64,000 bases of DNA from positions 47,322-111,321 of the forward strand of contig PDHQ01000108.1 in the NCBI GenBank assembly GCA_003339415.1, given 5' to 3'. The notes below the pieces were generated by a model. The model ran no database searches, was not told the DNA's origin, and saw only the letters and a program-made list of their open reading frames with translations. The DNA comes from Ophiocordyceps camponoti-saundersi (nom. inval.). Its lineage: Eukaryota > Ascomycota > Sordariomycetes > Hypocreales > Ophiocordycipitaceae. The position numbers were made by a program, and so were the translations under genes. Positions 14,065-26,908 of this stretch are shown here, piece by piece. Each line of letters begins with the position of its first letter. Positions within the stretch are counted from its first letter, which is position 1.

Positions 14065-15924
14065 ATAATAATAATATTTAATATATTAATATACCTTATA
14101 TAGCTTAGAACTATCTTATATATATTCTAAGAGGGGGAAAAACCGGAAAGCTTAGAGTAAAACCCTCCTCTTAAGCGTTACCTTAGCTTTAAGTTAAACC
14201 TCGCCTATACCCGGTACTTTATATATTTAATAAGTTAAGTATTAACTAGTAATTTAGAAGCTAATATTTCTCCTAAAGCGGACTCCGTAATAGTAAAAAT
14301 ATATATAAACTAAGTTTAATATAGAGTTTATATAGCTTACTTATTCTCCTAGCTATTATTATTATTATAAACTAAATTTTTATATTTAATTAAAATAATA
14401 TTAATAATCTAATTAATTAAGGCCTTATTAGTATAGCTTAAAAATATAGAAAGGTTTTATTATCTTATAATAAACCTTATAATAGCTAATTTTAAAAAAT
14501 AGCTAAATTATTATAATAAAGCTATAAATAAATATAAAATTAAAATTAAAGGAGGAGGTATTATTATATTCGCTTTTTAGCGTTTCTACCTTAGCTATTA
14601 TTAGTTTTTAATTAGTGCTAAAAAAGGAGAAGGGGTAATATATATAGAGTTCTAATTTAAAAATTTTTAAAATTAAGTAATATATATATTTTTCGCCTAA
14701 TCTTATATCGCTTTTATTTTAAAATAAAGTTAATTTTACTTAATATAAAACTTTTAATAAAAAAAAATAATAATATAATCTTTTCCTATAAGCTATAAAA
14801 TAAATAAACTTACTTTTTATATATAAAATAATAAAATATTTATTATATTATAGCTTTATTATATAATATTTAATAATATATTTAAATTAGTAATATTTAA
14901 AATATTATTAAAGTTAGACTTTTAATATAGTTTAGTATTAAAAATCTCCGCTTATATTATTATACCTTTATTATAAATTTAATTTATATTTACTATATTA
15001 TTAATAATAATTACTAAAAAATTTTACTAAATTTTAAAATAATATCTTTTTATATATAATTATATTACTAAAACTTTATTTAATAACTTAATTTTTTTAA
15101 AAAAGCTTTCTTACCGCCTTACTATAAAGCTTACGCTAATATTTTTTTATAATAAAAGTATAATCTCGGCTAATTAAATATACCTTTTCTTTAAAAATAA
15201 TATAAAGCTACTTTAAATTAAATTAAAGCTTAAAAATAATATCTTAAAATATTATTATAATATTACTATTAAGTAATTTCCTTATTATAAAAGCTTAACT
15301 TTATTTTAAAGTTTATAATTAATATTTATTATAGTTATTTTAAAGCTTTAAACTTAAAATAAAGTAATAATAAAGTTAAAGCGAATTATAAGCTATTACT
15401 TATATTACTTAGGAATTTACTTTTTAATAATTTTCTTTAGCGTTTTAGCTATAATTATAGCTTATATTAAAAATTTTTTACTCTTTTTAAAGCTATAAAA
15501 AAAAGGAAACTATAGTTATAATAGCTAAGAAAATATTACTACTTAATAAAATTAAAGTAAAAAAGGCGCCTCCCTAAACTTTTTTAAACTCCGCTACTTA
15601 TTTAATAATTACTTATATAAAAATAAAAATATCTCTTAAAATAATCTTACTAATATTTACCTTAGCTTTTAATAAAGTAATAAGTATAATAAACTTTTAG
15701 GTTTAAAATTACTAGAATTTAAAGTAAAGCTATATTTTAAGTAAAAAAATTTTCCCGGTTATAATTAACTTATATAGCGTTACCCTCCTTTTTAGAGTTA
15801 TTTTAAGCGTAGCTAGCTATTGCTATAAGGTAATAAAGGGAGCAGAGTTTGCTTATAATATAAATATAAAAAGTCTATATCTATATTACTATAAGCGCGG
15901 AGTTTATAAAATATATAAAAGTTA
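14065..15924 (-). mobile_element. Repeat A, copy 3
   Basis: Full-length copy starting only about 55 bp after the TSD of copy 2, in the same orientation. Candidate TSD TAAATAAGGYTA at 14053-14064 and 15925-15936 (11 of 12 identical, the difference being C/T). A TAA tract sits at the left end. Confidence 0.75.
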
Positions 15925-15936
15925 TAAATAAGGTTA

Positions 15937-18900
15937 TTATTAAATAAATAGCGTAAGTAGTTTATTTAAAAAAATTATTTATAAATTAAAACTTAAGGAA
16001 AAAATATACTTATATTAATAAAAATAAAAATAAAAATATATAATAGCTTTATTATTTTACTTTAAATAAAAAAATATAATAAAAAATATAAATAGAAATA
16101 TAAATAAATATATAAGTAAGTAAATATATAAATAAAGTAAATATATAAATAAAGTAAAAATATAAATAAAGTAAATATATAAATAAAGTAAATATATAAA
16201 TAAAGTAAATATATAAATAAAGTAAATATATAAATAAAGTAAATATATAAATAAAGTAAATATATAAATAAAGTAAATATATAAGCTTATAGAATTTATA
16301 TTTTTTTATATTTCTTTATTAGTTTTTAGAATTTATTAAAAAATTATAATATATTAATTATATTATTAATATTAACTTATTAATTATACTCTAATAGTTA
16401 ATTTTTCTATTTAACTAAGAAATAAACTTTATTATTTAATATCTTTTAGCTTTTAACTTTTTAGATTTTTATTTTTTATTATCTTTTTTTAAGTCTAATA
16501 TAAGGAGGGAAATTAATAAGTTTTTAAGTTTTTAAAAGTATTAAAGTTTAAAAAAGGAGATATAAAAAATATTATAAAAATAAGCGTATTTTATAAGTAA
16601 GGTAAGGCGATATACTTAAAAGCTAATTTTATAAAAGAAATATAGAAGAGTCCTATATAGCAAGGTAAAATTTTTTTCCTCGCTTTTAAATCTAATATTC
16701 TTAGTTAAAAAGCTAACTAAGTTACTTATTTTAAATATTAAAAATATATAGTTTCTATTATAATACTTCGCTTATTTTTTAATAATATATCTTTTATAAT
16801 TTACTAAGCGTTAGTATAAATTTACTATTTTCTCTAATTTACCTTTATTTAAAAAATTATATTAGGAGGGATATTAATAAAAATATATAACTTAAGATAA
16901 TACTTATAAAATACCTTATTTAGCAAGACTCCTATTATAAAATATTTTATATTATTTATTATAAACTAAGCTAATAATAATAATTAAAGCTATAATATAT
17001 ATTTATTATTTATTAAATAGTAAAAGTAATATTATATTATTTAGTTTATATCTTTTATTTACTTATTAATTTAAAGGTAAAATATAGTTAATAATTTTTT
17101 TTAATTTTTAATAATAAATAAAGGTTTAATTAGAAATAATTAGTAAATAAGCTACCCTTATTATATATAATACCTTATAAAGGATTATAGTAAAATTTTA
17201 CTTTTTAGTAAAAAAGCTTAGCTAAGTTTTTTATTTTTATTATATTTAAAATAAAAAGTAAAAGCGAGAATTTTAATAAATTAATAATTAAATTTAGTAA
17301 TAGTTTTACTTAAAGTTTTAATAAAATTAATAATAAACTAAGCTTTTTATATAAGCGGTGCTTTTAAAAAGTAACCTTTTAGTAAATTTAATAAAACTTA
17401 ATATAAGATTTAATATCTTTATATATTACCTCTTAATAGAATTTCTTAATAAGGAGGTTTTAAGTATATTCTATATTATAATAACTTATTAATAAGTTAT
17501 TATAATATAATATAATTTTTTTTATTTTAACGCTACTTTTTATAATATTATAATATAGCTTTTCTAATAAATAAAACTATTAAAGTTAATTATTTATAAA
17601 TTTTATTTTCTTTATTAAGTTTTATTAAGCTTAGTAGCTTTTTGATATTATAGCTAAAAATCTTTATCTTAACTTTATTATAATAAAATAAAAAAGGGAG
17701 CTAATATATTAAGCTTTAAGAGGTATTTTTACGCTATTATTAATTTAAAAATTTAGCCTTTAAAACGTTATATTAAGCTTAAAGTTATTAAAACTTAATA
17801 TAAAAAATATATACCTATTTTTAAAGAAAGGGTTTAGTAATTAGTTTAGTTTAATATTATAATATACTTAATATATAATATATTATTTATTATTTTTCTA
17901 TATAAAATATTTAACTTTTTTATTATTAAGCTTACTTTAAGTATATATTATAATTTTCTTAAAAAGCTATTAGTAAAGTTATTATAACTTAGCTTATAAA
18001 AAATATAAGAATTAAAAAATAATATATAAGTTACTTAATATTATTAATAATAGTGTTAATTTAATTATTATATAATTAACTATAAGTTAAGGTAATTTAA
18101 AATTACCTTAATTAGAAATATTAATTTTTTTATATAATAGCGTTAATATTTAAAAAATTTAATAATAATAAAAAATTCTTTTTTAGCTATTATATAATAA
18201 ATTTTAAAGCTATTAAATTTTTATAACTAATATACGATAATAAAAATATTATTTTTAATTATTATATTATAAAAGGATATTAGCTATAATAAAGTTTAAT
18301 ATATTAATTTTTATATATTTTTTTTAAGATTAAAATATATGAATAATAAAGCTTTAATAAATACCTTTTTAAATTCTAAAAAAGCAAATAATTAAAAGAA
18401 GTTAAATTTATATTAACTAAATTTTTTAATATTTTTACGTTTTTAAAATATATTAATTAAGAGAGTAATAATATTAAAATATTAAGAAATAAAATACTAA
18501 TAATAATTATAAAAGCTTTAAAAAACTTAAAAATTATAAAAAAAGTATAGCTCCTCTTAATTTATAACCGCTTAAATCTTTTTTAAGTTTATTAAGATAT
18601 TATATTATATTTATTATATATTTAAGAAACTTAATTATTTTCTTATAAAAATATATTTAGTAATAATTATATATAAGGTAGCTTTTTAGAATTTTATAAA
18701 AATCTTGCGAAAATATTAAGTATAATTTTCTATTATTATAAAGTAAATTAATATATTATTTAAATAAATAATATAAATAATATTAATTAAGGTTCTAAAT
18801 ACTTAGTTAATAAAATATTAGAAAATTATTAAAGTATTTATAAGATTAAATAAAATAATAAAATATTTAAAATAGCTATATTATAAGTAAAAAGCTATTT

Positions 18901-19757
18901 TTTATTTATTACTTTTCTTAATATAAATATAATAATAAAAAAATTAAAGGTTAATTTTAAAAAAGTTATAGTACTTTTAATTTAATTTATAGTCTCTAAA
19001 AGAAAAAGAAAAAAATGATAATTTTTAATTATTACTTTATTAAAACCTTAATAGTTAATATAAAATAATAATTCTTTTTTTTAAAAAAAAAAGATAAAAG
19101 CGTTACTAAGGGTTTAAGATTCTTATATTTAACTTTTTCTAAAATTATTATTAAAATATTCTTAAAAAACCTTATATTTAATTTAAAAAAGAAAGTAAAT
19201 AAAACCTTAAGAAGGTATAATATTATTAACTAAGTTAATAGTATAAATTATATTTTTCTTATTTAGAAAAATAAATATTTTTAACTTAAAAAATATATTT
19301 TTAAATTTAGTAAAAGTTTATAATAATTTAATTTTTAATATTAAAAGTAGCTTTAAATTCTCCTTATTTATAAAAAGAAGGTATTAAGTTTTATATAACT
19401 TAAAAAATATAAAAATATTATTTTACTTTTTATATAAGTTTTTTAATCTTATAAAAGTAAGCTAATAATAAATATAATAATTTATATTATTATTTATAAA
19501 TATTAGAAAATAAGTAAATTTATTTAATTATAAAAATAAATACTTTTAAAATAATAAAGTTATTATTTATTATTATATTAAAGATATTAAAATAATAATT
19601 AATTAAAAATTTTTTAATATTACTTATATTATAAAATATAACTAATATTTCTTAAAACTTCTTAATTAATATATATTTATTAGTTTATTTTTTAAAAATT
19701 AAAAAGTTATTATTTTAAAATAATAATAAATATTAATTTATAAAAAAAATAAAAAAA
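15937..19757. other. AT-rich degenerate sequence with one minisatellite
   Basis: Nearly 4 kb of RIP-mutated DNA between A copies 3 and 4. Apart from the 17-bp minisatellite at about 16,104-16,284, nothing is recognised. Confidence 0.5.
16104..16284. repeat. 17-bp AT minisatellite, about 9-10 units
   Basis: The unit AAATATATAAATAAAGT is repeated head to tail with almost no variation. Uniform units suggest that the array grew recently compared with the age of its surroundings. No function is apparent. Confidence 0.85.
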
Positions 19758-19772
19758 TTATAATAGTAATAA

Positions 19773-21634
19773 TAATAATATTTATATAATAATATACCTC
19801 GTATAGCTTATAACTATCTTATATATATTCTAAAAAGAGGAAAAATTAAAGAACTTAAAGTAAAACCCTCCCCTTAAGCGTTACCTTAACTTTAAGTTAA
19901 ACCTCGCCTATACTTAGTATTTTATATATTTAATAAGTTAGGTATTAACTAATAATTTTAAAGCTAATATTTCCCCTAAAGCAGACTTTAAAATAGTAAA
20001 AGTATATATAAACTAAGTTTAATATAAAGTTTATATAGCTTACTTATCCTCCTAACTATTATTATTACTATAAATTAAATCCTTATATTTAATTAAAATA
20101 GCCTTAATAATTTAATTAATTAAAGCTTTATTAATATAGCTTAGGAATATATAAAGCTTTTATAATTTTATAATAAACCTTATAATAGATAATTTTAAAA
20201 AATAGCTAAATTATTATAATAAAGCTATAGATAAGTATAAAGTTAAAGTTAAAAAAGGGGGTATTATTATATTTACTTTTTAGCGTTTCTATTTTAGCTA
20301 TTATAAATTTCTAATTAGCGCTAAAAGGGGAGGAGGAGGGGCGGTATATATAAAAATAATTTATAAACTCTCGAAGTTAAGTAATATATATATTTTTAGC
20401 TTAGTTTTATATCGCTTTTATTTTAAAGTAAAGTTAACTTTACTTAAAGTAAAACTTTTAATAAAAAAAGTAATAATATAATTTTTTCCTATAAGCTATA
20501 AAGTAAGTAAACTTACCTTTTATATATAAAAAGTTAAAATATTTATTATATTATAGCTTTATTATATAATATTTAATAAAATATTTAAGTTAATAATATT
20601 TAAAATATTATTAAGGTTAAACTTTTAATATATATAATTTAATATTAAAAATCTCCGCTTATATTATTATACTTTTATTATAAATTTAATTTATAATTAT
20701 TATATTATTAATAATATTTATTAGAAAACTCCGCTAAATCTTAAAATAGTATTTTTATATATATAGTTATATTATTAAGATTTTATTTAATAACTTAATC
20801 TTTTTCTAAAAAGCTTTTTTATTATTTTATTATAAAGCTTATATTAGTATTTTTTTTATAATAAGAGTATAACCTCTATTAATTAAGCGTGCCTTTTCTT
20901 CGAAAGCGGTATAAAGCTACCTTAAATTAAACTAAAGTTTATAAATAATATTTTAAAATATTACTATAATATTACCGCTAAGTAATTTCTTTATTATAAA
21001 AGCTTAGCTTTACTTATAAAGTTTATAATTAATATTTATTATAATTATTTTAAAGCTTTAAATTTAAAGTAAAATAATAATAAAATTAAAGTAAATTATA
21101 AGCTATCGCTTATATTACTTAAAAACTTACTTTTTAATAATCTTTTTTAGCGCTCTAATAGTAATTATAGCTTATATTAAAAAAGTTCCGCTTCTTTTAA
21201 AGCTATAAAAAAAAGAGGAAGTTAAAGCTATAATAGCTAAAAAAATATTATTAACTAATAAAGTTAGAGTAAAAGGGGCGCCTCTTTAAACCTTTTTAGA
21301 TTTTATTATTTATTTAATAATTACTTATATAAAAATAAAAGCGTTTTCTAAAATAATTTTACTAATATTTACCTTAGCTTTTAATAAAATAATAAATATA
21401 GTAAACTTTTAAGTTTAAGATTATTATAATTCGGAGTAAAGCTATATTCTAAGTAAAAAATTTTCGCGGTTATAATTAACTTATATAGCGTCGCCCTCCT
21501 TTTTAAAGTTACTTTAAGCGCGGCTAGCTATTACTATAAGCTAGTAAAGGGAGCGGAGTTTACTTATATTATAAGAATAAGAAGTTTATATTTATATCGC
21601 TATAAGCGCGGAGTTTAGAAAATATATAGAAAGT
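19773..21634 (-). mobile_element. Repeat A, copy 4
   Basis: Full-length copy of about 1862 bp. Candidate TSD at 19758-19772 and 21635-21649 (14 of 15 identical). Left end is a TAA repeat; right end contains GCGCGGAGTTTAGAAAATAT. RIP-mutated; no coding motif recognised. Confidence 0.8.
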
Positions 21635-21649
21635 TTATAAAAGTAATAA

Positions 21650-22408
21650 ATTAATTTTATTATAAATATTAAATTTTATAAGTATTAGAAAAATAATAAG
21701 TTTTATTTAAAAAATATTTAAAATTTTAAAAGTTTTAAAAGTTTTTTTAATTAAAAATATTAATAAAAAGACTTTTATATTATTATTTTTAAGTTTTTTT
21801 AATAAATTAGCTTAAGTTTATTTAATCTTTATAGCTTTTATTTTTTAAAGTATTTAAATTAATAATTTAATTCCTTATAAGATTTTTATAATAAAAATAA
21901 GTTTAAATACTTTATTTTTAATTTAATAAGTTTAGTTTATTTTTATTTTTCTTATAATAGTAATTATTACCTTATTAAAAATAAAGTTTAGAAAACTTAT
22001 TATAATAATAATAACTTATATTAATATTAACTTATTAATATTTTATTAAGTTATTATTATAGTATTAATATAATTTATTTAAATTAAAATCTTTAGTTTA
22101 TTAAGCTAAAAAAACTATTTTTTTAAAATTAAAAATATTTAGCTAATATTATTTTAAGATTTTAATATATAGCTAAGAAAATAATTAAGAGAAAAAATTT
22201 AAGATAAGTTTTTAAAAAAAATAGGAATTAAAATATTTTTAAGCTTTTAAATTAAATATAAAAATTATAATAATTTAATTATTTTATTATTTAATATTTT
22301 ATAAAATAAAAATAATTATTATTATTTAATATTTAAAATTTTAAAAGAATTATATAATTATTTTTTAAATATAAGCTAATTACTTATAAATTTAGCTTAT
22401 TTTTTAGC
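21650..22408. other. AT-rich spacer between A copies 4 and 5
   Basis: Very AT-rich, CA/TG-poor sequence in which nothing is recognised. Confidence 0.5.
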
Positions 22409-22423
22409 TAATAAGCTATATTA

Positions 22424-24287
22424 TAATAATAATAATATTTATACGCTAATATACCTAATATAGCTTAGAACTATCTTATATATATTTTAAAAGTAAGAAA
22501 AACTAAAAAATTTAAAGTAAAACCCTCCCTTTAAGTATTACCTTAGTTTAAGGCCGGACTAAGTTTATACCTAGCACTCTATACCTTAGATAAGTCTAGT
22601 AATAATAAATAACTAGGAAGCCGATATTTCCTTTAAAGTAAAGTCCGTAATAGTAAAAGTACGCGTAGTCTAAGTTCGGTACGGAGTTTATATAGCTACT
22701 TATCTTTCTAAGCGTTATTATTATTATAAACTAAATCTCCGCGCTTAATTATAATATTTTAAATAATCTATTTAATTAAAATTTTATTAATATAATTAAG
22801 GAATATATAAAAATTTTACTAGCTTATAATAAACTTTATAATAGCTAATTTTAAAAAGCGGCTTAATTATTATAGCGGAGCTACGGATAAGTTCGAAGAG
22901 GGGGTTAAAGGCGGAGCTATTATATTCGCTCTCTAGCGTTTCTACCCTAGCTATTATTAGACTCCGGTTAGCGCTAGAAGGGGAGGAGGGGCGGTATATA
23001 TAGAATTCCGATCTATAAATCTCTAAGGTTAGGAAATATAAGTATCTTTTACCTAGTTTTACGCCGCTCTTATTTTAAGGTAAAGTTAACTTTACTTAAG
23101 GTAAGTTCCTTAATAAAAAAGGTAATAGTATAGTTTTTTTCTATACGCTAAAAAGTAAGCTAACTTACCCTCCGCGTATAAAAAGGCGAAATACTAGCTA
23201 TATTATAGCTTTATTATATAATATTTAGTAATATATCTAAGCTAATAATACTTAAAATATTATTAAGATTAAACTTTTAGCTTATAAGGTTTTATATTAA
23301 AAATCTCCGCTTATATTATTATACTTTTATTATAAATCTAATTTATATTTATTACGCTATTAATAATAATTATAAAGGAACTCTACTAAATCCTTAAATA
23401 ATATCTTTTCGTATATAATTATATTACTAAAACCTTATTCGAAAACTTAATCTTTTTTTAAAAAGTTTCCTTATTACCTTATTATAAGGCTTACGCTAAT
23501 ACCTTTTTTATAATAAAAGTATAACTTTCGCTAATTAAATATACCTTTTTTCTAAAAATAATATAAAGCTACCTTAAATTAGATTAGAGCTTATAAATAG
23601 TATTTTAAAATATTACCGTAATATCGCCGCTAAGTAGTTTCCTTATTATAAAAGCTTAGCTTTACTTATAAAGTTTATAATTAATATTTATTATAGTTAC
23701 CTTAAGGTTTTAAACTTAAAGCGGAGTAATAATAAAGTTAAAGTAAATTATAAGCTAAGGCTTATATTACCTTAAAACTTATTTTTTAATAGTTTTCTCT
23801 AGCGCTTTAGCTATAATTATAGCTTATATTAGAGAAATTCTATACCTCTTAAAATTATAAAAAAGAGAGGAAATTATAGCTATAATAGCTAAGAAAATAT
23901 TACTAATTAATAAAGTTAAAGTAAGGGGGGCGCCTCCCCGGACCTTTTTAGACTCCGCTACTTATTTAATAATTACTTATATAAAAACTAAAATATCCCT
24001 TAAAATAATTTTACTAATACTTACTTTAGCTTCTAATAAAGTAAAAAGTATAGTAAACTTTTAAGTTCGAGTTTACTATAATTCGGAGTAGAGCTATATT
24101 TTAGGTAAAAAATTTTCGCAGTTACGATTAACTTATATAGCGTTACCCTCCCCCTTAAAGTCGCTCTGGGCGCGGCTCGAGGCTATCGCTACGGGGTAAT
24201 AAAAAGAGTAAAGTCCGCTTATAATATAAAAATAAGAGGTCCGTATCCGCGTTACTATAAGCGCGGAATTTATAGAATATATAGCTA
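22424..24287 (-). mobile_element. Repeat A, copy 5, with exact 15-bp TSD
   Basis: Full-length copy of about 1864 bp bracketed by an exact TSD, TAATAAGCTATATTA, at 22409-22423 and 24288-24302. It keeps the most C+G of the six (for example CCGCGCTTAATT near 22739), so it is the best template for a family consensus. On the minus strand the tail reads TTAGCGTATAAATA followed by a TTA repeat, matching the SINE tail described below. No protein family recognised. Confidence 0.85.
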
Positions 24288-24302
24288 TAATAAGCTATAT
24301 TA

Positions 24303-24706
24303 AGAAAAACTTTTAATATATATAAAAATTTAAATATATATTATTTAAAATTTTAAGAATTTTATTATTATTTTTATAATATTTTTTAAGCGTTATAAAA
24401 AAAGTATTTTTTAAGTTTTTAAGCTAATCTTAATATTTTTAAATTATAAAACATTTTTCTAATTTAATAATTTTTAAAAACTTAATATTTTTATCTTAGC
24501 TAAATTTTAATATTAAAAAGTAACCCCTTTTAGTAATTCTAACTAAGCTTTTTTAAAAATATATTACTTATAAACACTTCCTTACTTAATATTAAACTTT
24601 TAATATTATAGTTTTCTAAAAAGTAAGTAAAAGCTTAAAAGTTTATTAAACTTTAAGCAGCTACTATCTTATCTCCTTTCTTAATATTATAAGTAAGATT
24701 TTTAAA
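24303..24706. other. AT-rich sequence left of the Gypsy insertion
   Basis: Degenerate sequence ending at the ACTAT target site of element C. It should be contiguous with 38,507 onward once C is removed. Nothing recognised. Confidence 0.45.
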
Positions 24707-24711
24707 ACTAT

Positions 24712-25332
24712 TAATATAGGACGTGTAATAATAATATAAGACGTGTAATAATAATATAAGACGTGTAATAACACCCTTATAAATCGCCTAACCTCTTATA
24801 ATATTTCCCTAAAATTTCCTAAGATTTCCCGCCTTAAGATTTTACTCGGATTTCCCCTAAAAACTTTATTACCTTTACGCTTAGGAAATTACTAAGATTT
24901 CCTTTTAAGATTTTACTAAGATTTCTAGTAAGATTTAGTATTAAAATATACTTTTAGAAATCTCCGGATTTTACTAGGAAATCCCTATATATTAAGAAAT
25001 TACTACGTATTAGGAAATCTCTATTTTACTAATATACTCGGAAATTACCGTAAAATCCCTTTAAGTAAATATTTTTAAGATTATACTAAAAAATCTTCCT
25101 TAAGCTCCTAGCTATATAATTAGCTTAGTATTTTTTTAAGTAATAATTTAAATTCTTTTATAATTACTATCTTAATTCTTTAAAAACTTTTACTTATACT
25201 TATACTTTTTATAATAGCTATTCTATAATCTTATAATTAGTAGCTAGCTTATCTCCTTTTCTTATATATTATATCTAATAGCTAGCTTAGTATATATAAC
25301 TATTAGTAGATTATATATATAAGCGTATATTA
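24712..25332 (+). repeat. 5' LTR of Gypsy element C
   Basis: 621 bp. It opens with three tandem 20-bp units of the form TAATATARGACGTGTAATAA (the last incomplete); the 3' LTR has two. The rest aligns without obvious gaps to 37,941-38,501. After it, TAGTAATAATTC at about 25,335 could be a RIP-altered primer-binding site. Confidence 0.9.
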
Positions 25333-25399
25333 ACTAGTAATAATTCTATATTTTACTAACTTATAGATCTCTAGCTATTAAGGTAATAAGTTAAACTTA

Positions 25400-26400
25400 A
25401 AATATTTTTACTAATAAAACTTTATAAGCGTAGATTTTTAGCTTAGAAGAAAGCTTTACTATATTTATTACTTAACCTTAGCTATATATTATTTCTTCTT
25501 AACTAAACTCCTTAAGGTAATTAAGGAAGAAATTATAGCTAAGAAAGAAAAAGCTTATATTTTTAATACTTATAAAATAGTAAAAAAACCTTACCTTTTT
25601 AAAAGCAAATTTCCTTCTTTATAATATAAGGAAATAAAGCTTATTAGAAAATATTTACTATATTAAGATAATCCCTAAGGAACTAAGTTATTTATTATAA
25701 TTAAACTTTTCCTAACTAATCTAAATATTATAGTAAACTATAATTAACTATTTAAATAAGTAACTAACTAAAATATATATTTAATAATATCTTTTACTTA
25801 CTTAGAATTCCCCTAGAAAACTAGCTACCCCTTATTTAAGAATACCTTTAAACTATAAATAATACTAAAGGAAAAGGTAAGCCGCTTACTTTACCGGAAA
25901 AAGGTAAAGAAAATACTAAAATCCCTTTTTAGGAAAAAGGTAAGGGGGAAACCTCCTTTTAAGATAAAGGTAAGAAAACCTCTACGCTATAAGAATCCTC
26001 TCTAAAAAGAGAACCGTCTACCCTAAGGAAGAATACCTTAAAAAGGTAGTATTTTCTAAATCCTCCTATAATATTATTTAATTCCGAAAAACCTCCTTTA
26101 CTTTCCGCGGAAAAAGAAAGAATAATATAAATAGTTAATAATATACTTTACTTCTATAATATTATACCTTAAAACTTAGATTATTTTAAATATATTAACT
26201 TAGATAATAATTTATAATTATATAATTAATTAAACTTATAAAAACTATTTAAATAATAAGTTAAGTTATAAGCTAAAAATATTAAATAGTTTAAGCTTAC
26301 TAATATTTTTAATATTACCTTTAATTAGATTAAAGAAACTAATTAAATTATTATTTATTAAAATATTAACTAATTTATAAATATTTTAAAATAAGTTACT
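25400..26400 (+). pseudogene. gag of Gypsy element C, N-terminal part
   Basis: Position between the 5' LTR and pol indicates gag. One plus-strand frame (about 25,530-26,230) reads as a lysine-rich protein interrupted mainly by TAA/TAG from former Gln and Trp codons. Repeated Lys-Val-Lys and Pro-rich segments occur near 25,870-26,050. The frame is broken at 26,400 by insertion of D1 and resumes after 29,988. Capsid or zinc-knuckle motifs cannot be seen, as Cys codons (TGY) become TAY under RIP. Assignment rests mainly on position. Confidence 0.6.
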
Positions 26401-26908
26401 TATTAATTAAGTATCTTTCCTAAGCTAAATAAGTAGCTAGAGTTATATTATAAACTTCTTATAATAGAAATACTAATAAATTAAACTTAAAATATATATA
26501 CTATATTAACTTAGATAATAGGGTTTAGGTAACTTATCTAAATTATATAGTATATAGGAATATTATATTTACCGTATAATATACTCTAGCTAATAGAGTT
26601 ATAAAAGATTAAATAATAACTTTACTTATAACTTATCTCTCTCTTAAAAAATATAGAAAAATAAGTATATTATATATATATTCCCCCTCCTATTAACTAC
26701 CTCCTTATCCTCCTCCTATATTAACTTTATATATTATATTAATATTATATTAATCTTAGATTAGTATTATATTAAGTTTAACTCCTTTTTATATATATCC
26801 CTAACCTCTTACTTTATTTATATAAAAATAGTTATCTTTATAACGCGTACTATACGTATTTAACGCGTATTATATTCCTAAGTAGCTAGTAATATATATA
26901 TTTTAATA
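26401..26908. repeat. Left LTR of D1
   Basis: 508 bp, direct repeat of 29,476-29,983 and inverted repeat of both D2 LTRs. It contains TATATTCCCCCTCCTATTAA and two nearby copies of AACGCG near its right end. Confidence 0.9.

Noticed and set aside
16104..16284. CRISPR-like array
   Set aside because: The units are contiguous without unique spacers and the context is eukaryotic.
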